Of a stretch of DNA of 6,095 nucleotides, positions 6,036 through 6,095 are shown piece after piece. Within the stretch, counting starts at the first letter, position 1. Every line of letters begins with the position of its first letter. The stretch spans positions 1-6,095 of the forward strand of contig JAJQHF010000017.1 of assembly GCA_021199975.1 (NCBI GenBank). Direction: 5' to 3'. The position numbers and the translations under genes were made by a program. Below the pieces are notes generated by a model. It saw only the letters and a list, made by a program, of their open reading frames with translations. It did not search any database and had not been told where the DNA came from. Source of the DNA: Candidatus Gastranaerophilales bacterium. GTDB taxonomy: Bacteria; Cyanobacteriota; Vampirovibrionia; Gastranaerophilales; Gastranaerophilaceae.

Positions 6036-6095
6036 TGATGTGAAAACAAGCTAAATCAATAAGTCTGCATTTTTTTTATAGAAGTTAAGCTTTTT

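Noticed and set aside
6048..6095. Possible terminator after the last gene (AAGCT paired with AGCTT, then T residues)
   Set aside because: Only about five contiguous base pairs with a loop of roughly 30 nt, and the window ends in the T-run, so it cannot be judged.

Overview
The window is AT-rich, gene-dense bacterial DNA carrying six complete genes in two divergent blocks plus a lone gene at the right end. The protein content best fits a flagellated, non-photosynthetic relative of Cyanobacteria (Melainabacteria/Gastranaerophilales type). The reasons are a YvcK/CofD-like protein with the N-terminal membrane module I associate with cyanobacterial homologues, flagellar genes (absent from true Cyanobacteria), low GC, and a small GNAT-like protein of a style I associate with that gut lineage. 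The taxonomic call is inference, not proof.

Left block, minus strand (read from about 3030 down to position 6): pxpA-like (LamB/YcsF family), then a membrane-anchored yvcK, then panB. The genes are 12 nt apart or overlap by 14 nt, so they look like one operon driven from a candidate promoter at 3036-3064. PanB makes ketopantoate for pantothenate/CoA. YvcK is a UDP-sugar-binding regulator of carbon and cell-wall metabolism in relatives. The PxpA-like protein would act in 5-oxoproline recycling, but its N-terminal signature is altered and no pxpB/pxpC is visible. The panB stop codon overlaps an ATG at the left edge (TGATG), so the operon may continue outside the window.

Right block, plus strand (3203-5223): fliJ, a short protein with a FliK-like C-terminal region, and a rod/hook protein of the FlgE/F/G family. 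The three are tightly packed (14-nt gap, then an 8-nt overlap) and are closed by a strong rho-independent terminator. Together they form a small flagellar export, hook-length and axial-component operon. A flgD gene, commonly found between fliK and the hook gene, is absent here. fliJ has no Shine-Dalgarno sequence, and the best candidate promoter would give a nearly leaderless transcript.

Right end: after the terminator comes a 40-nt imperfect palindrome of unknown role, then a 240-aa GNAT-like acetyltransferase gene. No RNA genes, insertion sequences, CRISPR arrays or clear horizontal-transfer signs were seen. The longest gene-free stretch is the 214-nt divergent promoter region at 2989-3202.
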